Shown piece by piece: positions 44,124-54,238 of a DNA stretch of 64,000 nucleotides (position 1 is its first letter; every line of letters starts with the position of its first letter). This DNA is from Amblyornis subalaris. Lineage: Eukaryota > Chordata > Aves > Passeriformes > Ptilonorhynchidae. Location: the NCBI GenBank assembly GCA_018881555.1, contig JACAXG010000268.1:426912-490911 (forward strand), written 5' to 3'. The notes below the pieces were generated by a model that worked only from the letters and a program-made list of their open reading frames with translations, was not told the origin of the DNA and made no database searches. Both the position numbers and the translations under genes were made by a program.

Positions 44124-47100
44124 GTAGGAAGTGGTGCGTTGGGATAGTCCCGTGTTCTGCCAGGCTGTGTGGAGAGAACTGTGGGTGCATCCAGCATTTT
44201 GGTGCCAGTGCTGTGCTGCATTGTGGCTTGGGCAAACTTCCCTGTCTTAGGCATGATGTGAGGGCAGTGTGGAATGGGTGTTCCTTTAAGATCTCTTGGG
44301 GTGACTGTGCCTGTGCATTTCCAGGCATTTCTTCACTGAAAGGGTTGTTCAGCATCAGAAGGAGCTGCACAGGGAGGTTTGGAGTGCCCATCTCTGGAGG
44401 TGTCCAGGGAAGGCCTAGCCGTGGCACTCAGTGTTCTGGGCTGGGGGACAAGGTGGGCATTGGGCACAGCTTGGACTCTATGGTCTTGGAGCTCTTTTCC
44501 TACCATAATGATCCTGGGATTCTGTAAACACACTTCCCTGAGTGTTGTGTGTGCATCACATGGAAATGCTGGAAGCANGCAGGGGGTGGGGAAATAGCCT
44601 CAATGCCCAGGAGTTTCACCAGGGCCACAGGAGCCCATCACCAGGAGGAACATCAGTCCTGTTCCTCAGGGACCTCTGTTTTCTCTCTTCTGCAATGCTT
44701 TGTTCTCTGCATTCCCTGCTCAGGGATTCCAGCTGATAAAAAAGAACCTTTGACCCTTTGTCATCTCGAACTTTCTCGGGGCATTCAGTACCCTATAAAC
44801 CAGTTCACCTAAATCCTGCTGTGCTGAGCAANAATTTAACCTTTTCACCTTCTAGTGGGTAGAAGGGCAGGGAAAGTGAGAATGACACAGCAGATTTAAG
44901 GTGGAAGGCTGCATTCTTGTGTTTATCAAATCAAGAATCATGTGAGCTCCAGACAGAGCAAATCACAAGTCTGGCTGCTGGTTCTGTGGAGGGGATTCTG
45001 CCCCGCTCAGGTGAGACCCCACCTGCAGAGCTGCCCCAGCCCTGGGCCCAGCACAGGAAGGACATGGAGCTGCTGGAGAGAGTCCAGAGGGATGGAGNAG
45101 CTCTGCTGGGAGGAAAGGCTGGGAGAGCTGGGATTGTTCAGCCTGGAGAGGAGAAACTTTAGGGTGACCTAACTGTGGCTGTCCAGTGGCTGAAGGAGCT
45201 GACAGGAAACATGGAGAGAGACAATTNCCAAGGGATGGAGTGACAGGACAAGGGGGAATAGCTTCAAACTGCCAGAGAGTAGGGAACTTCTCGTGCAGTT
45301 NGAGTGCAGTGATGNTGTTCTGAAGCTCAGTCGCTTGTTTGCCTGTTACTTCATAGGAAAATTGCTTGTGTTCAAGATCAACTTATTAGGAGGAACTCTT
45401 ATCATAATTGTGTGAGCTTCAGGGTGTGCTCAGGAAAGATTACAGCAGCAGTTAAAATCTCACTNCCAGATATTTAGCCTAGAGTTTCCTCAAGCTGACA
45501 AGAGCTATGACTCAGCANGAGGTCACACAATTTAGATAAGGGAGCCTGTAACTGTTGCTGTGCAAATATCAAGCACAGAGGGTGTAACATCTGTGTAAGA
45601 ACTTGCTGTGATGCTTCTCTCATATTTTTGTTTTAATTCTTGCTTCCCAAATTGGTGTTTTTATCCANGCTTTCTTCTTGCCTCACCAAGTTTCTGCTGC
45701 CATGCCACAATTTATGCTTTCCTTTCTTTATTGTAGTATTATGTGCTATTGCAATTTGTCCAAGATTAGATTTGCCATTAAATTTCCTTCGTTTAGTTTT
45801 ATCCAGCCAAGTCCTTGGTCCAGCAAAAACTGCTCCTGTATCAGATGGTGATGGAGCTGTGGGTTGTCTTCTGGATGAGCCTGTCTGGGAANAGTCCTTC
45901 TAATAAAGCTTAAATCNAGGAGGTGTAGGATGTTACAATATATCCTGTTAGACACAGGAGTGGGGTCTGGAGTGTAAGGAAGTTCTCCCTCANAAGGAGG
46001 GGAGGGTCTGGAAGCAGGAGTTTGGAGTTGTGTAGGTTTTTAGTTCCCCCTCTGCCATAACCCTGGCCATGAGTCACGATCTGGCTTCGTGTGTAAGATC
46101 TAAATGAAAATAAGAGATTTGCAAATGAGTCATTCAAACTGTGTTTTGCAATAAAAACACAGCCACATCAAATACTCAAGGACCTGTTACTATTTCTCTT
46201 TTGAATTAACATGGATTTGGAGACAAGTGAGCACCTGCCCAGCCCATGCAGGTGGCTCCATCCCTGCACAGATGGAGCCTGGAGCAGCAGCAGAGGAGCA
46301 GTGCTGGGACTTTAACTCTTGGTTTCCCNTCCAGGTGGAGAGGATGGGAGCACAGGACTTATTGCTGACTCAAATTGTCACCTGTTGGCACATCCTACCC
46401 CACTTTTGGTGTGACAAGCTGCCCATTTTCTGTGATGAAATCATCCCCTTACGGAGCAGTTCCACGGTTTCCTTACACTTACCTCAGCCAGCTCCTTTTC
46501 CTGGCTCTAATTCCCACCCTTTCACTTGTGTCAGCACAGATCTGTCACTTCAGAGGGTGATTTATGACCCAAGTATTGCTCAGGTTTGGGGGTGCTTGAG
46601 GTTTTTTGTTAGTTTGTTTTTTCAGNCTGCACCAGATCCTACCTCTACCTTCTTTATAGAAGCTTTACTTATATTTTTTAATTGATCATACGCCTGTTTT
46701 CTAATTATTTTTTTTAAAAAGTAACTAAGATAAACTTTTGGACTTTGGTAGTTTGGTAACTTCTATTCAAACAGTAGTACAATTCTGATTTTTTGTAATT
46801 TTTTTTGCCTTCCCTCCCATGTCTTTTGAACAGTTCAGGACACGACTCCATTTGCAGTACAAGCTGAGGTTACACTGAAGACAAACTTCTTTGGAATCAG
46901 GAATGTTTGCACAGAATTGTTGCCTCTTATAAAGCCTTATGGTAAGTGAAACATAACAAGCAGAGGAATAGTTTTGCATGAATTTTGCCCCTTTTAAATG
47001 GGAAAATCCTGTCCAGTCTNAGACACTGCACCACTGTTTCAGCTGAGTTTGACGTGGTGCTGTGATGTGTTTGCTGCTATAGATGAAATGTAGTCCCTAC

Positions 47101-48029
47101 TAACATTTAAATACATCCAGGTTTTTAATAAAAAAGCAGTCAAGTAGATGAAAAAAGCTGGGAATTGTTAGTTCCTGGGGAAGAAGGAAAAAACAGAGTA
47201 AGTGAATTTTGGGGAGAGAGGAAACAGTGCCAATGTTGCAATCTAGCCCTCTTGTACTAAAAATGAAAGATAAGTGTGTTAAAGTCATTAACAGGATTAA
47301 TTTCTGTGGATGTTAAGATTAAATCCCCAAGTTCATCACCAGAATGGCTGGGAAGTAGTAGGAAGGAGGGGAAGCAGTGCAACATAATTTTGGAGATGAT
47401 GAATGATTTACTGATTCAGCCGACTTGTTCCTCTTACTGAAGAGCTGGGAGATAAATCCTTAAATGTGTACATCTCCAGGTGTTCTTACTCAGATATTCA
47501 CCTGAGGAGTGAATCCAGAACTGCAGAGCAGCCTCACTTCAGTGCTGGCCTTCAGATGTGTGAAAATAATCAGGTTTTTTTTCTCTTTTCAGGCCGGGTG
47601 GTGAACGTGTCCAGCATGGTGAGCAGCTCAGCCCTGAAAGGCTGCAGCCAAGAGCTCCAGCAGAAATTCCGCAGTGACACCATCACCGAGGATGAGCTGG
47701 TGCAACTCATGACCAAATTCGTGGAAGACACCAAGAAAGGTGTCCATCAGAAAGAAGGGTGGCCAAACACTGCCTATGGGGTGTCCAAGATTGGGGTCAC
47801 AGTCTTGTCCAGGATCCAAGCCCGGGTGTTAAATGAGAAGAGAAAAGGGGACCACATCCTGCTCAACGCCTGCTGCCCCGGCTGGGTGAGGACAGACATG
47901 GCAGGTCCTCAAGCCACCAAGTCCCCAGATGAAGGGGCAGAGACCCCAGTTTATTTGGCCCTTTTGCCTTCCAATGCTGATGCTCCCCATGGCCAGTTTG
48001 TCAGTGACAAAACTGTCAGAACCTGGTGA
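43838..48029 (+). CDS. CBR1: CBR1, NADPH carbonyl reductase 1 (complete CDS, 3 coding exons)
   Basis: Monomeric short-chain dehydrogenase/reductase that reduces ketones, quinones, prostaglandins and xenobiotic carbonyls with NADPH in the cytosol. Exons 43838-44123, 46834-46941 and 47593-48029 join in phase to 831 nt (276 residues plus stop; human 277). Seen: cofactor motif TGSNKGIG at 10-17, NNAG at 88-91, Ser139 in VNVSS, and the active-site YGVSK with Tyr193 and Lys197. The Cys pair in LLNACCPGWVRTDMAG (about 226-227) is also kept; it corresponds to the glutathione-binding region of the human enzyme. The start codon is the first ATG after an acceptor-like TTGGCAG at about 43802, suggesting a split 5' UTR. 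It lies head to head with SETD4 and upstream of DOP1B, the vertebrate order. CBR3 is the alternative name to consider, but a single copy in this position is best called CBR1. Confidence 0.96.
44335..44528 (+). mobile_element. CR1 LINE 3' fragment in CBR1 intron 1
   Basis: CACTGAAAGGGTTGTTCAGC to GATCCTGGGATTCTGTA. Confidence 0.9.
44985..45290 (+). mobile_element. CR1 LINE fragment in CBR1 intron 1, lacking 3' end
   Basis: TGGAGGGGATTCTGCCCCGC, GCTGGAGAGAGTCCAGAGGG to CTTCAAACTGCCAGAGAG. Confidence 0.85.
46834..46941 (+). CDS. CBR1: CBR1 coding exon 2 (residues 96-132)
   Basis: Acceptor TTTGAACAG|TTCAGG, donor CTTATG|GTAAGT. Encodes VQDTTPFAVQAEVTLKTNFF and ends at LLPLIKPYG. Too short to stand out as an open frame, but phase and sequence match the family exactly. 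Confidence 0.95.
47593..48029 (+). CDS. CBR1: CBR1 coding exon 3, with stop (residues 132-276)
   Basis: Acceptor CTTTTCAG|GCCGGG, stop TGA at 48027. Contains catalytic Ser, Tyr and Lys and the C-terminal substrate loop, ending GQFVSDKTVRTW. Confidence 0.97.
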
Positions 48030-48539
48030 GCTCAGCTGGGTGGGAATGGGAAGGTGCCTGACCTTGTTTACCTGATTTTACTCTTAATTACATCAGTGCC
48101 AGCCCTTTTTCCACTCCCCCTGGCATGGAGCTGAGATGAGGAAGCAGGTGCCTTATTGTTTCTCAGCACAGTGAGATGTTTCCAGGGTCCAGAGGTGCTT
48201 CTGGAGGCTGTACAGGGTTTCCTAAAGAGGATGGGGTTGTTTTAGAGCTGCACTAACTCGTTTGAGGGGAGACTAATAAGAACAGAATCACTGTTGTACA
48301 GACATTCTTTCCTATCAGAATTAAATGGAATCAGGTGAAAATAAAAATAGCAATTATTCACCATTTCTAGCAAAACATAATCAGTTTGCTTTATTAATAT
48401 GTCAACAAATAATTACTGATTTGTATTCATTCNACTGGCTTATTCTGGTACTAAAAATTTATTAAGTTTGAAAATATATTTTCATTTTCTGCAGCTAGGT
48501 TTGTGGCTGAAATATGATGTCTGCACTAGATACAGAGAA

Positions 48540-48545
48540 AATAAA
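48540..48545 (+). terminator. CBR1: Candidate CBR1 polyadenylation signal AATAAA
   Basis: AATAAA about 510 bp after the CBR1 stop, followed by a T/GT-rich stretch within 40 bp. A second AATAAA lies near 48608. Plausible 3' end; no transcript evidence here. Confidence 0.5.
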
Positions 48546-48608
48546 CTACAGACCTGACACAGCAAACTGTTCCTCAGTTCCTTTATTGCACAGCCAGAAG
48601 TTCCCTTA

Positions 48609-49507
48609 ATAAAATCTGGATTAAGTGCCCTCCACATAGCAGGAATATGAACTGTAAGTGATGTGGGGAGCTCTACATTTNCTTTAAATGCTGTTTATTG
48701 CCTTTCAAATGCTCAGAATTGAAAAATTGCCTCTTCTGAGGCTGAAGGAGCTGGAAACAATTGCCCATAAAGCTGTTGTTGGTAATGACAAATCAATACT
48801 GGGCTTGTTAATTGTTANTCAGGAGTCAGGGAGGCGATGCCTGACTGGGTTTGTGTTCAGGGAAGCCTCAGAGTGGCAGACGTTGGAAATAAATATAAAG
48901 TGTGGGGTTATTAATTGCTGATCAGCACAGAACAAAGGTGTGATTATAAATTGGGCTTTTCAGGATACAGGAGCTATTGTTTTTGTGAAGAATTATCCCA
49001 TAAATCATGCNCCAAAGCTCCCTGAAGGGAAGGCCGAGTGCTGCCCCAAAAGTTCTCATGGGAAGAAAAAAATCNGAGAGGCCTCTGAGTTAGTCAGAGT
49101 TTGTGCACAGCTTTAAGAGACTTAATCCAGCAGTGGGGAATCCTGCCTAATTCTTCATCCCTGAGATGCTGCCTGACTCATTAAGCTTCAAAAGTTGTGT
49201 GTCCATCTGCTTGGCATCTCCAAACATTCCAAACAAACCTTAACCTTTGTTTTGTGCAAAAACCAGACTGGAAGAGTCCTTGGTNCCTTGACCACAGCAG
49301 GATAATGCCCAGTGCCAAATACAAATTAGTTTTTAAGTATCCCCTATGATCCATAAAGCTCCTTCTTAAGTCTAATTTAGGATTTAGTTTGTTGGTTTGG
49401 GTTTTGTTTTGGGTTTTTTTTTACATTCAAGCCAAATTCTAGGTTTGTAAGTTTTACCAAAGGTGTAAAACTCATCCTGTAGNGTTTTGTTAAGGTGTAA
49501 AGAGAGC
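48609..49507. other. Intergenic downstream of CBR1, no second carbonyl reductase
   Basis: Scanned for a CBR3-like TGxxxGxG or YxxxK exon; none seen here or on to 54.1 kb. Confidence 0.6.
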
Positions 49508-49715
49508 AGGTTTTGATTGGATATTAGGAAGAAATTCTTTACTGGGAGGGTGGTGACGCCCTGGAACAGGTTGTCCAGGGAGGTTGTGGACTCCTCATCC
49601 CTGGAAGCGTCCAAGGCCAGGTTGGATGGGGCTTGGAGCAGCCTGGGAGAGTGGAAGGTGTCCCTGCCCATGGCCTGGAAGGCACTGGATGGGCTTTAAT
49701 GTTCCCAAACCATTC
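49508..49715 (+). mobile_element. CR1 LINE 3' fragment
   Basis: GGTTTTGATTGGATATTAGG to the CCCAAACCATTCAG segment, between CBR1 and DOP1B. Confidence 0.9.
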
Positions 49716-50454
49716 AGTGCTGGTCCTGTGTATTCCAAGTGCTTAAATCAAGCCCTTTGTTAAGNCAGCTCCCTCTGTGTCAGGCTGAGGAGGCAAAGTG
49801 GAAGGTGATGGCTGGCCAGTCACTGTCATTTCTCATGGCTGCACTGGTTACACTGCCACGGAAGAGGGAATGTGTCCCTGGAAGAGAGCAGGGACAGGGC
49901 AGAGTGCCAGGCTCTGGCTGTGTGCTGGGAACAGGGTCAGGCCAGGCTGTGCAGTGCCTGTGCCAGGCTGGGGCTCTGCACAGGGCTTGCATTGTTCAGC
50001 TCCAATTTANCACTTATTTNTTTCCTTTTTCTTTTNTTTTTTAACTGCCTCCNTGCTTCTGTCCCGTGTCTGTTGTGTGGGAATTGTTTTGTTGCTNTCA
50101 GATTCTGGCACCCTTGCTGAGTGTCAGGTTTAAGGGCTAGGAAAGGATGCAATAATAATGAAATAATAACGATCTGTTGTCCTGTACACTTTTACACGTG
50201 ATTTCCTGGTTTTCTTTTCATGGCACATCACCAACGTTTTCCCTTTGGAATTTATTAGCCAAAGGAAATGCCTGGCAATGCTGTAGCTGTGGTGCCATGG
50301 GACAATGAAGGAGTTGGATTCCCAGTTGTGAGGGCTCAGGGGAGGCAGTTCCTTGGGAATGCCTGGGACACACAGCCAGGCAGCAGAGGCAGATTTGGGA
50401 GTGGCAGCTGTACCTGCTGCCACATCAGCTGGGTATAAACACTTCCTGAAGGAG

Positions 50455-50518
50455 AATCATGGAATCACAGAATGTTTGGGCTGGAAGGGACCTTAAAGCT
50501 CATCCAGTTCTGCCCCCT
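50455..50518 (-). mobile_element. CR1 3' terminal fragment
   Basis: GAATCATGGAATCACAGAAT to CATCCAGTTCTGCC. Confidence 0.85.
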
Positions 50519-50754
50519 GAGAAAGTAATTGGAAAACATCCAAAGAAACACACTCTATTTTAGGACATAGATATGATCAAAAATACAAGTTCTTTGCTCA
50601 GTCAGGCACATGCTCAGAAGCACTGACCTGCATTGCCAAGGAGAATTCTAAAATTTAGAAATTGAAACTTGAAACGGTGCAGTTTAGAAAGATTATATTC
50701 CTAAAATCTAGCTAGGAAGGGGAAAGGCAGGTGGGGTGTCAACAAAATAAAAGA

Positions 50755-50840
50755 GTGTATTAATGTAACACTTAATGTACTTATTGTACTTAATGTAATG
50801 TTCTTAATGTGGTAGTTAATACTTAATGTAACTTATTAGA
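50755..50840. repeat. Degenerate TTAATGTA(CT) tandem repeat
   Basis: Repeated TTAATGTAA / TTAATGTACTT words over about 85 bp. Confidence 0.7.
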
Positions 50841-51329
50841 GGTCATTGCTGAAACAGTATCCATCAAAATCTGAACAATTTCTCTTCTTTCACCTTGAGT
50901 GACTGAACAGGGGGATTTCCCTTGATTTTTTTTTTCCAGCTGCTTTGACCAACCAGGATTTTCTGCCTGCATGTTAGAAAAATATAGAAGAGGAAAGAGG
51001 AAGGGGAGAGAAGAGGGGAAGGGGAAAAGAAACTGAGGTTAAATAATGTATTTCCACGGTATAGGAATCCTTTTCGGGCACGATCCTGTATTTTACTTCC
51101 CATGGATATTTTGCTTTTGTTTGTTTGTTCCTTTGCTGTCAGAGCANTAAACATCCAGCGCAATCACTTTCTCCCAAGCCTTTTGTAGCCAACAGATGGC
51201 TCCTTATACCGAACTCGAGCCCGCTATAAATCCGACATCCGACCCCTCGTAAAAACCATAAAAAATTCCCAAAAACAGGCTCTTTCCTCAAACCAGCTGG
51301 ACCAGGAGCGGAGCGGGAAGCGCTGCCCC
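50841..51329. other. Intergenic between CBR1 and DOP1B, purine-rich run
   Basis: GAGGAAGGGGAGAGAAGAGG near 50993 is a polypurine stretch; nothing else recognised. Confidence 0.5.
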
Positions 51330-51458
51330 TCATTTACCTGCAGGGCAGCTCCCAGCCCTCGCTGTGCAGCGCGGCGGGGTGGGGACAGGCGAGGTTTTCC
51401 TTGTTTCCACACCACCGGCGGGAGAAGGGAGCGGCCCGGCCGCGGTGCCGATGCTGCG

Positions 51459-51522
51459 GTGCTTCCCGGTGCTTCCCGGTGCATCCCGGGGCTCTCCCGG
51501 CGCTTCCCGGGGCTCTCCCGGC
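51459..51522. repeat. Short GC-rich tandem repeats in the CpG island
   Basis: Repeated GGTGCTTCCC units followed by two copies of GGGGCTCTCCCGGCGC. Confidence 0.7.
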
Positions 51523-51668
51523 GCCGAGCGGCCGCGGGGGCAGCGCGGAGGGGCCCGCGCCGCCAGGGGGCGCTCAGCGCCCCGCTCCGCCCCCCTGGGC
51601 GGTACCATCTCCCCGCGGTGGGGGGGGTGAGGCAGGTGACGCGCTGCGGGCTGTGGCGCTCAGCGACG

Positions 51669-51742
51669 CGACAGCGGGTGGCACCGGGACAAGGGTGACA
51701 GCGACAGCGGGTGACAGCGACAGAGGGTGACAACGAGAGCGC
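51669..51742. repeat. Minisatellite with GGGTGACAGCGACAGC-like units
   Basis: About four imperfect 16-20 bp units within the CpG island, varying as GGGTGGCACCGGGACAAG, GGTGACAGCGACAGCG and GGTGACAGCGACAGAG. Confidence 0.8.
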
Positions 51743-51849
51743 CCGCCGCTTATCAGGGACAGCCGGAGCCCTCCCGCGCCGGCGATGACTTCGCGCTCCC
51801 CGCGCCGCTCTCGGTGGTGCCGCCCCACTGCGGCCCTCGGCGGGGGCGG

Positions 51850-51897
51850 TTTTCCATAGGGCCGGTCTTCCGTAGGGCCGGGTTTCCATAGGGACTG
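51850..51897. repeat. Three imperfect copies of TTCCATAGGGCCGG
   Basis: TTTTCCATAGGGCCGG, CTTCCGTAGGGCCGG and TTTCCATAGGGAC occur consecutively in the CpG island. Confidence 0.75.
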
Positions 51898-52081
51898 CGG
51901 GAGCCGCTCCCGCCCCCCGGCCCGGGCCCCCACACGTCGCCGCCGGCGCCCCGGGAGGTGCGCGGGGCCCTCCGCAGGTACGAGATGGCGGGAAGGGAGG
52001 GCAGNGCAGGGGCGGGGACCCGGCTGAGGGGGCAGCGCTGTCCCTCGGGAGNGCCGCGGGAGCTGCCCCAGCGCAGAACAC

Positions 52082-52178
52082 TGAATCCCAGAATCCCAGA
52101 ATGGCTGCGGTTGGAAGGGACCTCTGGAGATCACCCACTCCAGCCCACTGCCAAGGCGCGCTCACCTGGAGCCGGTGA
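52082..52178 (-). mobile_element. CR1 3' terminal fragment in DOP1B 5' intron
   Basis: GAATCCCAGAATCCCAGAAT, CTGGAGATCACCCACTCCAG; head to head with the next copy. Confidence 0.8.
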
Positions 52179-52179
52179 C

Positions 52180-52405
52180 ACAGGAGCGTGTCCGGGTGGG
52201 TTGGGAATGTCTCCAGACAGTCCAGGAGACTCCACAGCTTCCCCAGGGAATGGGCACGGCCCCAAGGCTGCCGGAGCTCCAGGAGCCTTTGGACAACGCT
52301 CCCAGGCACAGGGTGGGATCGTTGGGATGTCTGTGCAGGGCCNGGAGCTGGACTGGATGATCCTGATGGTTCCTTCCCAACTCAGCATATTCCATGATTC
52401 TCCCT
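52180..52405 (+). mobile_element. CR1 LINE 3' fragment in DOP1B 5' intron
   Basis: GGAGACTCCACAGCTTCCCC to CATATTCCATGATTCTC; same subfamily as 41874-42095. Confidence 0.85.
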
Positions 52406-54100
52406 GGGCGGCTGTTCCGTGCTCTGCCACCTCCATGGATAGAAGCGCTTGTTCTTGTTGAAGTGGAATTTCTTGNTTTAGTTTATGGCCGCTGCTCCTC
52501 GTCCTGACCACTGACGAGAGCCTGGCACCATCAGTGCTGGAAGTCGATGAATAATTATTTATATCGGGATTTGCCTAAAGGTCACTGGAAAGTGGCGTTT
52601 GTTCGGCTTTTCAATTATTTTTTATTATNATTTATTTTCCTGCCTTTGCGTCCAAGCACGAACACGATCTATTGGCTGTATTTAGATCATTGGATTTTAT
52701 CAAACCTTGCTGATGTCTGAGGTGCAGGAATATCAAGCCGCACTAAATCATTACTTCCATCCCTGCTTTTCTGGGTGGAAATAAACTATTTACCTGTCTT
52801 TTCACTGCAAAAATCCAAATACAATGTCTTAAGAACTGCTGTGTCCTGTCAGCANACCAGCTGCCTGACTCTGAGTGATCCAGACAAATCCCTGCTCTGT
52901 GGAAGCAGCAGCAGCCCTGACTTGGCAGAGAGCAGCTGGAATAACTTCCCAGCTTGTGCCTTGTTCCCAGGAGCAGGAAGCGATCCAATGATCAAGATAG
53001 TTAGATGANGGAAATAGGGTTCAATTTCTAACCCTGGCAGGGGCAGTGTTTATATCAGATTGCTCATAATTTTTGCTGACAGTATCCTGCAGGTTTTCCA
53101 CTTTGTTGGGTTTTATGGGACGAATGACTTTTTTTTTTTTTTCTTTTTTTTTTTTTAAATCCTTGTTGGGACAGGAAGAGCTGTATCCCAGATAAACGTT
53201 ATTCCCTGTTTTTACGCTCTCTGCTGTCAGAAGCACTGCAAACATCCTGGTAAAAACAAAATTAAACCNTCTCCGTAGCCAAACAAACAAACCCAACCAA
53301 CCAAATCTGGCCCTGATGACATTGTGTGATAATTTTATTTTTCCATNAAGGTGGACCTAGGTTGGCTGGCACAGAGTGGTTTTACTGGCAGTGGATGAAT
53401 CCTGCTCGGGGCAGTGCAAAGGTGGCTTAAACGTGCACTTAAAATCCTAGATTTTTAATCTAAATGCCTTGCAAAATACAGGAAAATCAGGTCGGGATAA
53501 CTTATATTTAAATATAAAAATATACAGATACTTTTTGTTGAAATAAAGGGAGATTATAACNCATGGCTTGGCATTTTGGCACAACACCTTGGCCTCGTAC
53601 TTCAGCATCTGCTGCTGCCAAGTCGAGCTGCACAGCTCTGAGAGCTCCTTCTGCTGTGGGCTGAGAGCCCTTGAGCAGGATTCCTCTGGAAAGCTGTATT
53701 TTAATAGGAAATGTTTCCCATTCCATGCTCCAGGTAACCTTGCAAGGCACAGGTGATGAGTTATAAACACCATTCCCATCTCTCCAACTCCAAGCAGTGA
53801 GGCTTTGTAATCCTTCCCTTTGTTGTTGTGTGACATCCACGTGCATGGGAGGGAAAAACACGTTCCCTAAACAGGGAAATGTGACTGCAGAGCTTTTGGA
53901 AGAGGCAGTGGGGAGTTCGAGTCATGCCCAGGGAATTATTTTTAACTTTGTGTTGAAATGTTGATCTGGTGACCTGTTTATTGTGCTCTTACATATTTAT
54001 TGTTGTCTTAGGGGTGCCAGAAGTGAAATGTGGGTTATTTTTGTAACTGTTGGCATGGTTTAGTTCGCCAGGAGTTTCCACCTTGCTATGAGAACCCAAG
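52406..54100. other. DOP1B 5' intron or upstream sequence
   Basis: Contains a T-rich run at 53129-53157, in which only one C interrupts about 28 Ts. No other gene seen. Confidence 0.5.
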
Positions 54101-54238
54101 ATGGATCCAGAAGAGCAGGATTTACTTGGTGATTACAGATACAGGAATTATTCTTCAGCAATTGAGAAAGCTTTGAGGAACTTCGAATCATCCAGTGAAT
54201 GGGCAGATCTCATCTCTTCCCTGGGCAAACTCAACAAG
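54101..54238 (+). CDS. DOP1B: DOP1B coding exon 1 (residues 1-46)
   Basis: ATG to donor AACAAG|GTACAG. Encodes the invariant [20 protein letters not shown] and SLGKLNK. Upstream 5' UTR probably begins at an acceptor near 54075 (TTCGCCAG). Confidence 0.97.

Larger units (their letters stand above)
51330..52060 (+). promoter_or_regulatory. DOP1B: CpG island, probable DOP1B promoter and non-coding first exon
   Basis: The strongest CpG-dense block of the window, full of CGG/CCG, about 2 kb upstream of the DOP1B start codon. A good donor CCGCAG|GTACGA at 51977 is followed by GAGATGGCGGGA (YY1-like), the layout of many housekeeping promoters. A 5' non-coding exon ending at 51977 and spliced to an acceptor just before 54101 is inferred. 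Long open frames here on both strands reflect GC richness only. Confidence 0.7.

Noticed and set aside
51224..52309. 361-residue open frame on the minus strand
   Set aside because: Lies across a CpG island and a CR1 copy; the Pro/Arg/Ala-rich translation shows GC bias, with no domain or homologue recognised.
53129..53157. T-run as the poly(A) tail of a minus-strand processed pseudogene
   Set aside because: No gene-like sequence adjacent and no target-site duplication noticed.
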